A stretch of DNA of 53,384 bases from assembly GCF_019424165.1 (NCBI RefSeq), contig NZ_JAHZAA010000004.1, forward strand, positions 57,667 through 111,050. The letters run 5' to 3'. Both the position numbers and the translations under genes were made by a program. How positions within the stretch are numbered: the stretch's first letter is position 1; the number at the start of each line of letters is the position of its first letter. Of the stretch, positions 8,701-17,800 are shown in pieces. Under the pieces are notes generated by a model. The model ran no database searches, was not told the origin of the DNA, and saw nothing but the letters and a program-made list of their open reading frames with translations. Source of the stretch: Desulfovibrio sp. Its GTDB lineage: Bacteria > Desulfobacterota > Desulfovibrionia > Desulfovibrionales > Desulfovibrionaceae.

Positions 8701-10448
8701 AGGGTAAGGTCGGGAGCCTCCAGAGGGCCGCCAGCCGTGAGGCTCACACTGCCCGGCGCGGCCAGCATGTCCAGAGGATTGCCCGCCGCGTCTCCAGCGG
8801 CGCGTGCGGGGGAATTTTCCAGAGGGGCGAGGCTCAGGCGCAGGTCCACATCCAGCGGACCGGAAAGCCATGACATGTTTTGTGCCGCATCAATGGGCCG
8901 GGGGCCGTCAGATGCGGCAGCGGGGGCATCCGGGCTGTGCCATGCGGCATGCCCCGTGCCGGAAAGCGGACCGGCCTTGAGGTCAAATCTTGTCAACCCG
9001 GCGCGGGCAGCGGCGGCCATGTTGTCAGGCGTACCGGGAATGGTCTGGGCCTGGGCTTCGAGAGCCAGGGAAAGGCGCGCGCCACCGGCCAGCAACGGGG
9101 CAAGAGAGCCATGTGGATTATGCGGGCCGGGCTGGCCTTGCGTGCGTGCTGAACTGGCCGGGCTATCCGGGCTATCCGGACGGGCCGGGCTGGCCGCGCC
9201 GGAGGAATCGCCGGGTGTCTCCGCGGTCTTGCCGCTGTCTTCATCCGGCGTTGCGGCGGCAGCGGCTGGCAGAGCTGCGGCTTCAAGGCTGCTGTTGACT
9301 GTCAGGGTCTGGACAACGAGCTTGCCGGATTTGTCTTTCTGCGGCGTAAACGTTGCTTCCATGCGCACTTCAAGGCCGCCGCAAGAGGTGTCGGCCACAA
9401 GCAGGGGAGCATGATCCCGGCCGGAGGCGGTCAACAGTACGTTGAGGCTGCCGCCCTTGCTGTCTGCCCTGAGGCTGGCGTCAACATCTGCCCTGAAGAA
9501 CATACCGCCGGAAAACGGCGCGGAAGCGGCAGCAGGCTGCGGTGCGGCCTGCCCATTTTCTGGCTGGCCATCGCGTGTCTGATGTGCGTCTGCCTGTCCG
9601 TTGTGCGCTGCCGGTGTATCCGCCGGTTCATTGCGCGTGGCTGTGGGTTGTGTGCCACTGGCGGGCGACACGACCGGAGTGTTGGCGGCCTGATGCTGCC
9701 CGGTGGCATCTGCATTGCCGCTGTTTTCTTTGCCCTGATCTTTTTCCTTCTCCTCTGCACCAGCCGGAAGAGCTGCGCCAAGTAATGACTGTGGCAAAAC
9801 CGCGTCCACAACGGCCAGACGGTCCAGAAGTACCGCGGGCAGCCAGCCGGGCAGGGTGTTCAGGGCCTGCACAGTCTCACCCAGGGTTGCGCGCAGGCTG
9901 TTTTCCGTCATGGGGGGAGAAGGTTCGGACGGCGGGGCGGGCGGCAGGTCCGGCAAGCGGAACAGCCGGGGATTGTGGCTTGTGAGTGCGCGTATGCGCA
10001 CGGTTCCGGGCAGGGCTGCCCAGTCCCATTCAAAGGTATTGAGGGGCGCTTCAAGCCACAGGCCGTGAGCGTCCGCCAGCTCAACCCCCACCTGCATGCT
10101 GAAGGGCAGTGAACCGGAAAGGCGCGTCAGCCGTACCTGCAGGCCGCCTGTTTCCACCGGGGCGGCCAGAACGGCATTGACCTCATCCTTGAGCCATGCC
10201 TGCACGTTCTCGTTGCGCAGCGCCAGCAGAATGCCCGCGAGAAAAAACAGCAGCAACAGCAGCAGAAAAACCAGGCCGCGCCACACAACGCCCCAGATGC
10301 GGGAGAAAAGGGCTGCGCCGGGCCGTCCCGGACCTTTACCGGATTGGCCGGAGCCGGAGACATGCGCGCTGCCTGCCGCAGCGCCGCTAACAACAGCATC
10401 GGCAACAACAGCGCCGCCCGGGCCGGTATGGGAAGAAAGCGTCGTCAT
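5778..10448 (-). CDS. tamB: Translocation and assembly module subunit TamB (AsmA-like, DUF490)
   Basis: Large inner-membrane-anchored periplasm-spanning protein that works with TamA in outer-membrane protein assembly and phospholipid transport. Seen: one hydrophobic segment at residues 53-77, then a very long beta-rich region, then the conserved C-terminal TamB/DUF490 domain (about 1200-1556), which contains GSFDFLTKIFKLSRGTITF and RDEILAQILFGKSTSELG. At 1556 aa it is longer than typical (E. coli about 1259). The excess comes largely from four Ala/Pro/Gln/Asp-rich low-complexity inserts at about residues 228-312, 393-447, 628-683 and 783-838. Its ATG overlaps the tamA stop codon (ATGA), so the pair is translationally coupled. 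Confidence 0.93.
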   Translation of the reverse strand: MTTLSSHTGPGGAVVADAVVSGAAAGSAHVSGSGQSGKGPGRPGAALFSRIWGVVWRGLVFLLLLLLFFLAGILLALRNENVQAWLKDEVNAVLAAPVETGGLQVRLTRLSGSLPFSMQVGVELADAHGLWLEAPLNTFEWDWAALPGTVRIRALTSHNPRLFRLPDLPPAPPSEPSPPMTENSLRATLGETVQALNTLPGWLPAVLLDRLAVVDAVLPQSLLGAALPAGAEEKEKDQGKENSGNADATGQHQAANTPVVSPASGTQPTATRNEPADTPAAHNGQADAHQTRDGQPENGQAAPQPAAASAPFSGGMFFRADVDASLRADSKGGSLNVLLTASGRDHAPLLVADTSCGGLEVRMEATFTPQKDKSGKLVVQTLTVNSSLEAAALPAAAAATPDEDSGKTAETPGDSSGAASPARPDSPDSPASSARTQGQPGPHNPHGSLAPLLAGGARLSLALEAQAQTIPGTPDNMAAAARAGLTRFDLKAGPLSGTGHAAWHSPDAPAAASDGPRPIDAAQNMSWLSGPLDVDLRLSLAPLENSPARAAGDAAGNPLDMLAAPGSVSLTAGGPLEAPDLTLRLECADLRLGSHKLEKAVASLVASPLNWRQALLLAEDHAITPLVETAGQHRAPDSTDDKNNPAGAGHGGSPDAKHGSTPDSAPGAAKASAPQGEQAAATQLVLHLDVSGQWDNRPLSLAGQIFAGRTEDGILQAGLRKLYLNALGVEATGQAAAMLPPGSMPGCDGRLDVRVTDWPALSSLVPGARLDGEASLSLELRAERTTAPAVSEAAEAQHAPTPQETAQKNGQSAARSNSEADPAQTGAPQATGAAATPAVRFSQQAVLRWNVPRLSYSTGADAPLTLQNLAGEATLRDLFGAANLAARLDLAALRQGDLSLGTKVRANGSLNGPLDASVETSGSVAAHVNARWQPGLVQLQKLEANLAGHDLGFITSPGASLRYGDSGITLSGIDIRLIPGGRLRANAALGQDRLDARLDLDGLALTPWKKFVPALPEGTVEAHARLTGSPARPGGDFHFGVRQLRIPGSPLKPLNLGLAGRIEGTSLVARLAVDKESIQALGGTEARLEARIPLVFSKDGLPQPDMQGPLRGQVRWKGAAGPLWSLLPVADQRFAGNVAMSVDLGGTLSTPSAKGSVLVDNGKYENLLQGVLLTNINLRLKLEEGRGKGTSALPGVARLELDASGGLGGKLRVAGYSNLDGSKLDIKTTIDHLRPLSRRDIRIELSGDVGVTGSAAAPRVDGLITVNQGLVLLNKLAVGGSVTTLPISESPAPAAVQAAAGAASKPEAKGSLNLRIVIPGRFMVEGHGLSSEWKADLLVAGTPEDPQITGQIMAVKGSFDFLTKIFKLSRGTITFAGGSLSNPLLDIKLANETPDLTSYVSITGTVRKMKLSLSSEPELPRDEILAQILFGKSTSELGRLENLRLAGAVAQLAGFGSGGGGIFDVTRDALGVDVLRLSSTPGSGSGDASDDESMGAGTAVEMGKYITDVIYVGVQQGMKQGSTAFIIQLELTPRTNLELRSEQQSTWGGIRWKYNY

Positions 10449-12514
10449 CAGAAAGACTGCCCTATGCTCACATAAATTTGAACCGGCGGATCGCCATCCC
10501 TGGGTTGCAGGGGAAAACCCACATCCAGCCGCAGGGGGCCAATGGGCGTGTAATACCGCAGGCCCAGGCCCGCGCCCCAGTCCATATCGCCGATAATGCG
10601 GGGGGCTTCATCCCGGTAGACCATGCCGCCGTCCAGAAACGGAACAAGACCCACGTCGTCGGTGATCTTGTAGCGCGCTTCAAGATTGATGACCTGAAAG
10701 GACCGGCCGCCCAGGGGGTCGCCGCCTTTATCTTCAGGCCCGATGGACTGGTAGGCGTAGCCGCGCACGGAACCCGCACCGCCCGCATAATACCGCAGGC
10801 TGCCGGGAATGTTGTGCAGGGCCGCGCCGGACATGGCCCCGGCCTCTACCCGGCCCGCCAGCACCAGCTTGTCGGTGGGGCGTCCGTCTTTGCGGAAGGG
10901 CGCGTAGTAGCCGCTGGCCTCCAGAGAACCGGCCATGACCGTAAAGCTTTCGCCGTAAAAGCCCGTATTGGGATTGGCCTTGAGGGTGATTTCAGAGCCG
11001 CGCGTGGGATTGAGCACGTTGTTGCGGCTGTCGCGCCGCACGCTGGCCCTGGGGCCCGCATACCCGTAAAACTGTTCTGTCCTGTCGTTTTCCTTGATGG
11101 AGCCGCTTTGCCCGCCAACGCCCAGGCTGCCCCACCACAGGCGTGAAAGACGGCGTTCAAGCGCGGCCGAAGCGCTGGCCGATGTGCTTTTGTAGGCTTC
11201 GGTATCTTCGCGCAGGGTTGAGCCGGAGGCCAGCAGGCGCTGCTCGCGCACGAGAAACGCCGGTTTTTCAAAGGCCGCCTTGATGCCCTGCACCTGCGTG
11301 GCAATGGGGGCGCTGACCATCAGTTTTTCGCCGTTGCCGAAAAGGTTGCGGTGCTCCCAAAAGCCTTCCACACCTACGCCGGTATCTGTGTCGTAGCGCG
11401 CGCTGCCGCCCACGGACCGGAAGGGCAGTTCGCTCACGGTCACCTCAATGGGCAGCACGGCCAGGCCGTCCTTGTTGCGGAGCGGCACGCCGCTGTTATC
11501 GGCCACGTCTTTTCCTGCCAGCAGTTCTTCTTTGGGGCGTACCTCTACAGAACGGAAAAGGCCAAGACCACGCAGGTGGTTGGCGTAGTCGTCCATAAGC
11601 TCCGTGTCCCACGGCTCATCGCCGGGAACCCAGGGGGTCAGCCGTTGCAGGTAGGCGGCATTGACGCCCTTGTTTCCTGTCACGTCCACGCCGCCCATAA
11701 GGGCCGGTGGGCCGGGATTGATGCTGATGTCGGCATTGACCTGTTTTTTTTCGGGGTCAAGAGTATAGCGGGCCTGGGCCACGGCGGCCAGGGGGTAGCC
11801 CTGGGTGTGCAGCTTTTCCGGCAGGGCCTCTACCGCGTTCAGCAGGGTGTCTGCCACAACAGGCTTGCCCACGGCAACGCCGGGCAGCACCGCGGGAAAG
11901 GACGGCGGGGGAACAGGCTCGGTTTGCAGCCCCCAAAAGCCTACCTCGCGCTGACGGTCTTTAAAGGGAGCCGGCACGTCCGGCGACGGTTCGTACGTTA
12001 CGTCGGCCCGGCCAAGGGTATAGCGCGGCCCTGCCACAAGGGTCAGTGTGACGCGCAGGGGCCTGGCCTCTTCATCAAAGCTGAAAGAGGCCGAACCTTC
12101 ATAGTAACACTGGGAATGCAGAAGGCGAACGGCTGTGTCCACATCGGCGCGGGCGCGACGCTCCAGGGCAAGCGTGCTGTCGGGCAGTTCATTGGCAAGC
12201 TGCGCCAGTTGGCTGACGGATTTCATCTTGCCTTCCAGGGAGGATGGGCCATCCTCTATCCTGATGCGCAGGGAGTACGGCACCGGCTCGCCGCGCCAGG
12301 CGGCTTCAAGGGATTCCTGTTCCTGCGCCTGTTCAGGCATGGCATCGTCGGGTTTGGGCTTCAGAAGACCGCAACCGCAAAGGCACAGCGTCAAAAGCAG
12401 CAGCAACAGGCAGCGCAATGCCCCGGACCCCGGACTCACACCAGGCAGGGGAAAAAATACGGCGCGTTCAGAGCGGAAGAAATTCAAGGGCTTTTTGCAG
12501 GGTACAGCACGCAT
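10448..12514 (-). CDS. tamA: TamA, Omp85/BamA-family outer-membrane protein
   Basis: Outer-membrane beta-barrel partner of TamB. The N-terminus is hydrophobic, ending in LLLLLLTLCLCGCG. This could be a Sec signal or an imperfect lipobox (LCGC). POTRA repeats follow (for example INPGPPALMGGVDVTGNKGV). The C-terminal Omp85 barrel carries GGAGSVRGYAYQSIGPED (the VRGY motif of loop 6) and ends in a C-terminal Phe (SIGQSF), as mature OMPs do. The start is uncertain: the ATG at 12514 is used, although its RBS is poor and the frame is open to 12628. Downstream tamB overlaps by four bases. Confidence 0.92.
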   Translation of the reverse strand: MRAVPCKKPLNFFRSERAVFFPLPGVSPGSGALRCLLLLLLTLCLCGCGLLKPKPDDAMPEQAQEQESLEAAWRGEPVPYSLRIRIEDGPSSLEGKMKSVSQLAQLANELPDSTLALERRARADVDTAVRLLHSQCYYEGSASFSFDEEARPLRVTLTLVAGPRYTLGRADVTYEPSPDVPAPFKDRQREVGFWGLQTEPVPPPSFPAVLPGVAVGKPVVADTLLNAVEALPEKLHTQGYPLAAVAQARYTLDPEKKQVNADISINPGPPALMGGVDVTGNKGVNAAYLQRLTPWVPGDEPWDTELMDDYANHLRGLGLFRSVEVRPKEELLAGKDVADNSGVPLRNKDGLAVLPIEVTVSELPFRSVGGSARYDTDTGVGVEGFWEHRNLFGNGEKLMVSAPIATQVQGIKAAFEKPAFLVREQRLLASGSTLREDTEAYKSTSASASAALERRLSRLWWGSLGVGGQSGSIKENDRTEQFYGYAGPRASVRRDSRNNVLNPTRGSEITLKANPNTGFYGESFTVMAGSLEASGYYAPFRKDGRPTDKLVLAGRVEAGAMSGAALHNIPGSLRYYAGGAGSVRGYAYQSIGPEDKGGDPLGGRSFQVINLEARYKITDDVGLVPFLDGGMVYRDEAPRIIGDMDWGAGLGLRYYTPIGPLRLDVGFPLQPRDGDPPVQIYVSIGQSF

Positions 12515-12721
12515 GGCGGTAATATACGCCGTATGCGCGGGCTTAGCAAGAAACATTCGCACAATGCTCGTGCGTATTGTCAGCAAAACCATATGGCTGC
12601 GGCCTGCACATTCTCCATTGCTTGGCAAAGCGGCGAGCCCCTGCTACTACTTGTGGCATGCCCGGCGTTTGCCGGAATCTGCCCCCGGCTTACACCCGGT
12701 GGCAACGTATGGAGAATATGT

Positions 12722-13069
12722 ATGAATTATGATCTCTGCCTGCACATTGACAGCAATGAACCCGCCATTCTGAAACTGGTGCTGAAAAATGCGGCCAATT
12801 ATATCAAAGGGCTGCCCGGCGAACGTTTTCAGCTTGTGGTGGTGGCCAATGGCCCTGCCGTGACCCACTTTATCCGCAAAAACGAAGAATTCCGCGCTAT
12901 GGCCGCGCCCCTTCAGGATCAGGGGCTGCGCATCCTGCTCTGCGCCAACGCCCTGGCCGACAACAGCATAAGCCATGACGATATCTGGCCCGGTTGCGAT
13001 GTTGTACCCGCAGGGTTGGTGGAAATAGTGCGCCTGCAGCGCGAAGGCTTTGCCTACATCAAGCCCTGA
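12722..13069 (+). CDS. DsrE/YchN-family small protein
   Basis: 115-aa single-domain protein. MNYDLCLHIDSNEPAILKLV and the later LVVVANGPAVTHFI and GLRILLCANAL strands match the DsrE/F-like fold, in which some members carry persulfide on a conserved Cys. Here a Cys sits in RILLCANAL, the position used in DsrE-like proteins. The partner proteins DsrF/H and TusA are absent from the window, so a sulfur-relay role is only inferred. The ATG at 12722 has GGAG at 12711-12714. The gene is divergent from tamA. Confidence 0.8.
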   Translation: MNYDLCLHIDSNEPAILKLVLKNAANYIKGLPGERFQLVVVANGPAVTHFIRKNEEFRAMAAPLQDQGLRILLCANALADNSISHDDIWPGCDVVPAGLVEIVRLQREGFAYIKP

Positions 13070-13126
13070 CAGTTCAGCTCTGACGGCTCTGGTCCGGACG
13101 GCGCGGGCCGTTTCCATATTGCCCGC

Positions 13127-13152
13127 AGGCGTCGTCACTGTGGTGACCGCCT
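13127..13152. terminator. Possible hairpin after the DsrE-like gene
   Basis: GTCAC-TGTG-GTGAC (13134-13147) is extended by AGGCG/CGCCT arms with a 2-nt bulge. No U-run follows, so termination is only a possibility. Confidence 0.3.
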
Positions 13153-13357
13153 GTGCGCCTGGCTGACGGCCCGGATACTGTACGCCGCATGGCGTAGCAG
13201 GCCGTAAGGGTATGGGCGGCAATGAAATGTGAATACGCCGGGTGCGCCGCGCCGGAGGCTGTGTGCTGTGCCGGTGCTGAGCGCATGTTTGCCGTTTGTA
13301 CTGCGAGGGACCGGCGGAGACTTCCGGCGGTGCATGGTTTTGCCGGAAGGAGGCGGA

Positions 13358-14215
13358 ATGACAGATTTTGCGGATGTTCTGGATACAGTGCGGCGGCATG
13401 AGCCGGTGGTGCACTGCATAACGAATTACGTCACGGTCAACGACTGCGCCAATATGGTTCTGGCTACGGGCGGTTCGCCCATTATGGCCGATGATGCGGC
13501 GGAAGTTGAAGATATTGTGGCCCTGTCCCAGGCGCTTGTTATCAATATAGGCACGCTCAACAGCCGCACGGTGGAATCAATGCTGGCGGCGGGCAGACGC
13601 GCCAACAGTATGGGCAAGCCTGTTGTGCTTGATCCTGTGGGCGCGGGGGCATCGGCCCTGCGCAACAGCACGCTGCAACGGCTGCTGGACGAAATCCGTT
13701 TTGCGGCCATCAAGGGCAATGCCTCTGAAATCGGTTTTTTGGCCGGCAAGGACGCAAAGGCCAGGGGCGTAGATGCCCAGGGCTCTTGCCTTGTGACTGA
13801 AGACAGGCTTGAAAGCGCGGCGGCTACGGCTCGACGTTTGAGCGAGAGCACGGGAGCCGTGGTGATTGTCAGCGGGGCCATTGATATTGTGGCACATGCC
13901 GGTGGGGCCTGGGCCGTGCGCAACGGGCATCCGCTCATGGCGCGTATTACGGGATCGGGCTGCATGTCGGCCGCGGTTATGGGATGCTGCCTTGGCGTGG
14001 CGTCTCATGAAGCGCCGCGGGCCTGCTTGTGTGCCGTATGCGCCATGGGAGTTGCCGGGGAGATTGCCGCTGAAATCATGACTGGCCCTGCCGGAACGGT
14101 GGGCGGCATGGGCGGCGGGACCGGCAGTTACCGGGCGCTGCTGCTGGACGCCATGAGCCTGCTTGACGGGGCTGCGCTTGGCAGCCGGGCCGGCGTGAAG
14201 CAGATCCAGATGTAG
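13358..14215 (+). CDS. thiM: Hydroxyethylthiazole kinase
   Basis: Phosphorylates 4-methyl-5-(2-hydroxyethyl)thiazole (THZ) in thiamine salvage. The conserved start VHCITNYVTVNDCANMVLA leads to GGSPIMADD, then VLDPVGAGAS, KGNASEIGFLAG, and the phosphate/catalytic loop ITGSGCMSAAVMG with the family's GSGC. The 285-aa length is slightly above the usual 265-275. The ATG at 13358 has AAGGAGG (13347-13353). No TPP riboswitch (CUGAGA/ACCUGAU cores) is visible upstream, and no thiE/thiD neighbour is present, so it is an orphan salvage gene here. Its TAG stop is also the first three bases of a dispersed repeat. Confidence 0.94.
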   Translation: MTDFADVLDTVRRHEPVVHCITNYVTVNDCANMVLATGGSPIMADDAAEVEDIVALSQALVINIGTLNSRTVESMLAAGRRANSMGKPVVLDPVGAGASALRNSTLQRLLDEIRFAAIKGNASEIGFLAGKDAKARGVDAQGSCLVTEDRLESAAATARRLSESTGAVVIVSGAIDIVAHAGGAWAVRNGHPLMARITGSGCMSAAVMGCCLGVASHEAPRACLCAVCAMGVAGEIAAEIMTGPAGTVGGMGGGTGSYRALLLDAMSLLDGAALGSRAGVKQIQM

Positions 14216-14235
14216 AGCAGAGTACCATTGAAAAT
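14213..14235 (+). repeat. End of a dispersed hairpin repeat, starting at the thiM stop codon
   Basis: TAGAGCAGAGTACCATTGAA and the following AAT closely match the reverse strand at the pheT end of the 36972-37123 repeat (TAGAGCAGATCAACTTTGAA then AAT). In both places the TAG is the stop codon of the upstream gene. Confidence 0.55.
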
Positions 14236-14712
14236 GTTTACCTGCGCTAAAGTAACTGATGCTTGAGATGCTTGTATTGCCTTCGTTTGGGCCGCCTGCG
14301 GAATGAACCCCTTTTCCTTGCTGTCAGGCTGCTCGCCCTGCGGGCAAGGAACCCTTTTTTCTACTGTCACTCTGTCCGCCTGCGCGGCGGGCGGCAGAGG
14401 GAGCCTGCGAGGGCCGCGCGTCTTTTGCCGCGGAGCTTCCTCGCTTCGCCCGGTGATCTCCCTCCGCGCCGCGCAATGCCATCGACGATTTTACACTGTC
14501 CAGGCGGGGAGTGTATCAGGCTCTTCGGCGCAATACCATCAACGAGACTGGCTTTGGTGGCTGGGTCGGCTTGGGTAATGGACAGCAAAAGCATGATGCC
14601 GGTGTGCTGTGCTGAAACCGTCTCAGGCATAAGCCAGGGATAGCTTCAAGGGCTGACTGCTCTGGTTCGCCTGTAGAAGGTCTTGAAGGCATTTTGTTTT
14701 GGTACTGCTTCA
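14236..14712. other. Gene-free intergenic region with GC-rich repeats
   Basis: No supported ORF on either strand. It holds the same TTGCCTTCGTTTGGG/CGCCTGCGG and GCCTGCGCGGCGGGCGGC blocks as 5.48-5.59 kb, and a CCCTGCGGGCAAGGAACCC/TTTTTT stretch that could fold. It is probably repeat debris between the thiM 3' end and the glycogen operon 3' end. Confidence 0.4.
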
Positions 14713-14741
14713 GAAGAGGCCGCCCTTTGGGCGGCCTCTTC
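14713..14741. terminator. Strong hairpin terminator at the end of the glycogen operon
   Basis: A 13-bp perfect GC-rich stem (GAAGAGGCCGCCC and complement) encloses a 3-nt loop. CTGTTTT follows on the plus side. It lies about 70 bp beyond the stop of the synthase-phosphorylase gene and could serve both converging transcripts. Confidence 0.75.
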
Positions 14742-14810
14742 CTGTTTTGGCCTGTTTTTCGGCAGGGCCATGTTCTCAATTATTGTGGGCCGCTCACGGG
14801 CGACAAAGTG

Positions 14811-17800
14811 TCAGGTCCACAGCACAAGCCCTGTTTCAAGCGGTGTTGCCAGGTTTTTGTGGTAGGGCAGCACCCGCACGCCGTAACGGTATTGCCCGCT
14901 GTGCGTGGGAATGTAGGTGGCAGCATAGTTCATGCCGTTTCCGCTTTCGCCATTGTGGTCGGCTGCGCGCGGCTCAAGGCGCAGTATTTCGGGCTTGTCG
15001 ATAAAGCTGCCGTTGACCAGGGCGCGGCCGATGACAAGCTGTACGAGTATTTCTTCCGGCTGCATTGCGCCCAGATGCATATGCAGGCGCACGCTTACCG
15101 GTTCGCCGCAGATCATTGTATTGTTTTCCACTCCGCTGATGAAAAGCTCCTCTACCTTGACCGTGCCGAAGCGGGCGGGCAGGTCCTTTTCCCAGGCGGC
15201 AAGGCGGCGGCACGCCGACCAGTCGTTTTCGGCCAGCATGTTGCGGCGGCGCGCGGCCCGCAGGTAATACTGGCGTATATAGTCATTGAGCATGCGGTTG
15301 CTGCTGTACATGGCCGTAAGGCTTTTGAACGACCGCTTGGCCATGGCGATCCACTGGGTCGGCAGGTCGCCCTGGGTGCGGTCGAAGTAGAGCGGCAGCA
15401 CGGCGTTTTCCAGCAGGTTGTACAGCGCCTCGGCGTCTGCATAGTCGTTCTGTTCATTGCTGGGCAGTTCGGTGGTGACGACCGGGCCTATGGTCCATCC
15501 GTTCTGCCTGTTATAACCTTCGCACCACCAGCCATCGGAGATGCTCAGGTTGATGCCGCCGTTGACGGGCAGCTTCATGCCGCTTGTGCCGGAGGCCTCG
15601 TGCGGACGCCGGGGCGTGTTGAGCCAGACGTCGCAACCCTGAGACATGATGCGCGATACCGAAAGACTGTAATTTTCCAGAAAGAATATGCGCCCGAGAA
15701 AGCGCTCGTCCTGGCACATGCGCATGACTTCCTGAATAAGGTTGATGCCTGCTTCGTCCGCAGGGTGCGCCTTGCCGGAAAAAACAAGTACCACAGGCCG
15801 GTGGGGGCTGTTGAGTATGCGGGCCAGGCGGTCGGGATCGGCAAAGAGCAGGGTGGCCCGCTTGTAGGGCGCAAAACGCCGTGCAAAACCTATGATGAGG
15901 GTTTCCGGCCGCAACAGGGCTTCCATGCCTTTGCGGACGGTGGCGTCCAGTTTGAAGCGTTGCGCAAAAACGGGAATGCGCTTGCGCAGGGCATCGAGCA
16001 GGGCTTCTTTCTGATGTTGCCGCGCCGCCCAGAATGCCTCGTCGGGGATGTCGTCCACCTTGTCCCATACGGCGGAACCGGGCAGCGCCTGCAACCAGCC
16101 CGCGCCCAGATGTTTATGCAGCAGTTCGTGCATCCAGCTGCCCACATAGGACGGCGTATGCACACCGTTGGTGACATGCCCGATGGGGGTTTCAGCCGTG
16201 GGCAGGCCCTTCCACAGATTGTTCCACATATGGCGCGAGACCACGCCGTGGAGGCGGCTGACGCCGTTGGCCCAGCACGAGAGCCGCAAGGCCAGTACCG
16301 TCATTTCAAAGGCGTGGCTGTCGCCGCCCTCGATCTGCCCGAGCTGCACAAACTGCTGCCAGGAGAGATCAAGATTTTTTGCCATCCCGCTGAAATAGCG
16401 TTCCATCAGTTCCAGCGAAAAGGATTCGTTACCCGCAGGCACGGGGGTATGGGTGGTGAACAGCGTGTTGGAGCGCACGCGCACCACGGCTTCGTCATGG
16501 CTCATACCCTGGGTCATGCAGTCCCGCACGCGCTCAAGGGCCATAAAGGCTGAATGCCCCTCGTTCATGTGGTAAACGCCGGGGATAATGCCAAGGGTGC
16601 GCAACAGGCGCATGCCGCCCTGACCGAGCAGTATTTCCTGTAACAGGCGCGTTTCGCGGTTGGCCTCATACAGGCGGTCGGTGATGCGCCTGTCCTCATC
16701 GGTATTGCGGGTGGTGTCCGTATCCAAAAGATAGAGGCCGATGCGGCCCACCTGAAGCCGCCAAACCCGTGAGTAAAGGATGCGGCCCGGCAGCTCGAGC
16801 TGTATGTACACGGGCTGCCCCTGGGCGTCATGCACCTGTTTTATGGGCATCTGGCCGAAATTGTTGACCGGATATTGCGCCACCTGGCGGCCGCTGGAGT
16901 CAATCTCCTGCATGAAATAGCCGCTTTTGTAGAGCAGGCCGATGCCCATCAGTGGCAGTGCCATGTCCGAGGCGGACTTCAGGTGGTCACCCGAAAGCAC
17001 GCCAAGGCCGCCGGAATAAATGGGTACGGATTCGTTAAGCCCGTATTCTGTGGAAAAATAGACAATGGGGTGTTCGGGCGTCACGTCTACACTGAGGGAG
17101 CGGATGGGTTCGGCCATGTAGGCGTCGAACCTGTCCATAACCTTGTGGTACATGGCCATGTATTCTTCGTTGGCAATAAGCTCTTTGAGGCGGGCCGGCC
17201 ATGCCTCTTCAAGCATTTTCAGCGGATTGCGGCATGCTTCCCACAGTTGGGGGTTAAGGGCCATAAACAGGGCCTTGGCCTGATCGTGCCAGCTCCACCA
17301 GATGTTCTGCGCCAGTTCGCGCAGGCGTGAAAGCTCGTGCGGAACCTCGGCAACAGCCATGATGGGACGCAGAAAAGGCGTGGCCGAGCAGGAGGCCGTG
17401 AGCACCCGTGTGAGCGCCCCGTGCGCGGAGTCGTGGTCGGTGCGCGCGTCGGATTTGGCAAGGGCGATGTCAAATGCCTTGATATAGTTGTCGAAAAAGT
17501 AGCTCCACGAGGTTTTTTCAGCCAGATCGCGGGCATGCCCGCGCCAGGAGCACAGTTCACCGTCCGGGCAGGCGGCGGCCCCCAGCACTCTTTCGTGCAG
17601 CCGGTCGACGCTCTGGTCAAAGCTCATGCCGCGCCTCGGCATGACGCAGACGCCGGTGCGGTCCATGCTTTCTTCTTTCATCTGCTCCCGCGCCCACATG
17701 CCGAAACCCGAAAGGTCGGTGGTAAGGGTGGGTACGGCCCAGGCCGCACATTCCTGCGGTGTATAGCCCCACGGCTCGTACCATGATGGGAAAAAGCCCA

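Noticed and set aside
11351..12721. Long plus-strand frame running into the DsrE-like gene
   Set aside because: Antisense to tamA. The genuine protein starts at 12722 with its own RBS.
13070..13357. TPP riboswitch upstream of thiM
   Set aside because: A GGTGCTGAG-like string is present, but the conserved CUGAGA and ACCUGAU elements are not.
14694..16553. 619-codon plus-strand frame
   Set aside because: Antisense shadow of the fused phosphorylase half.
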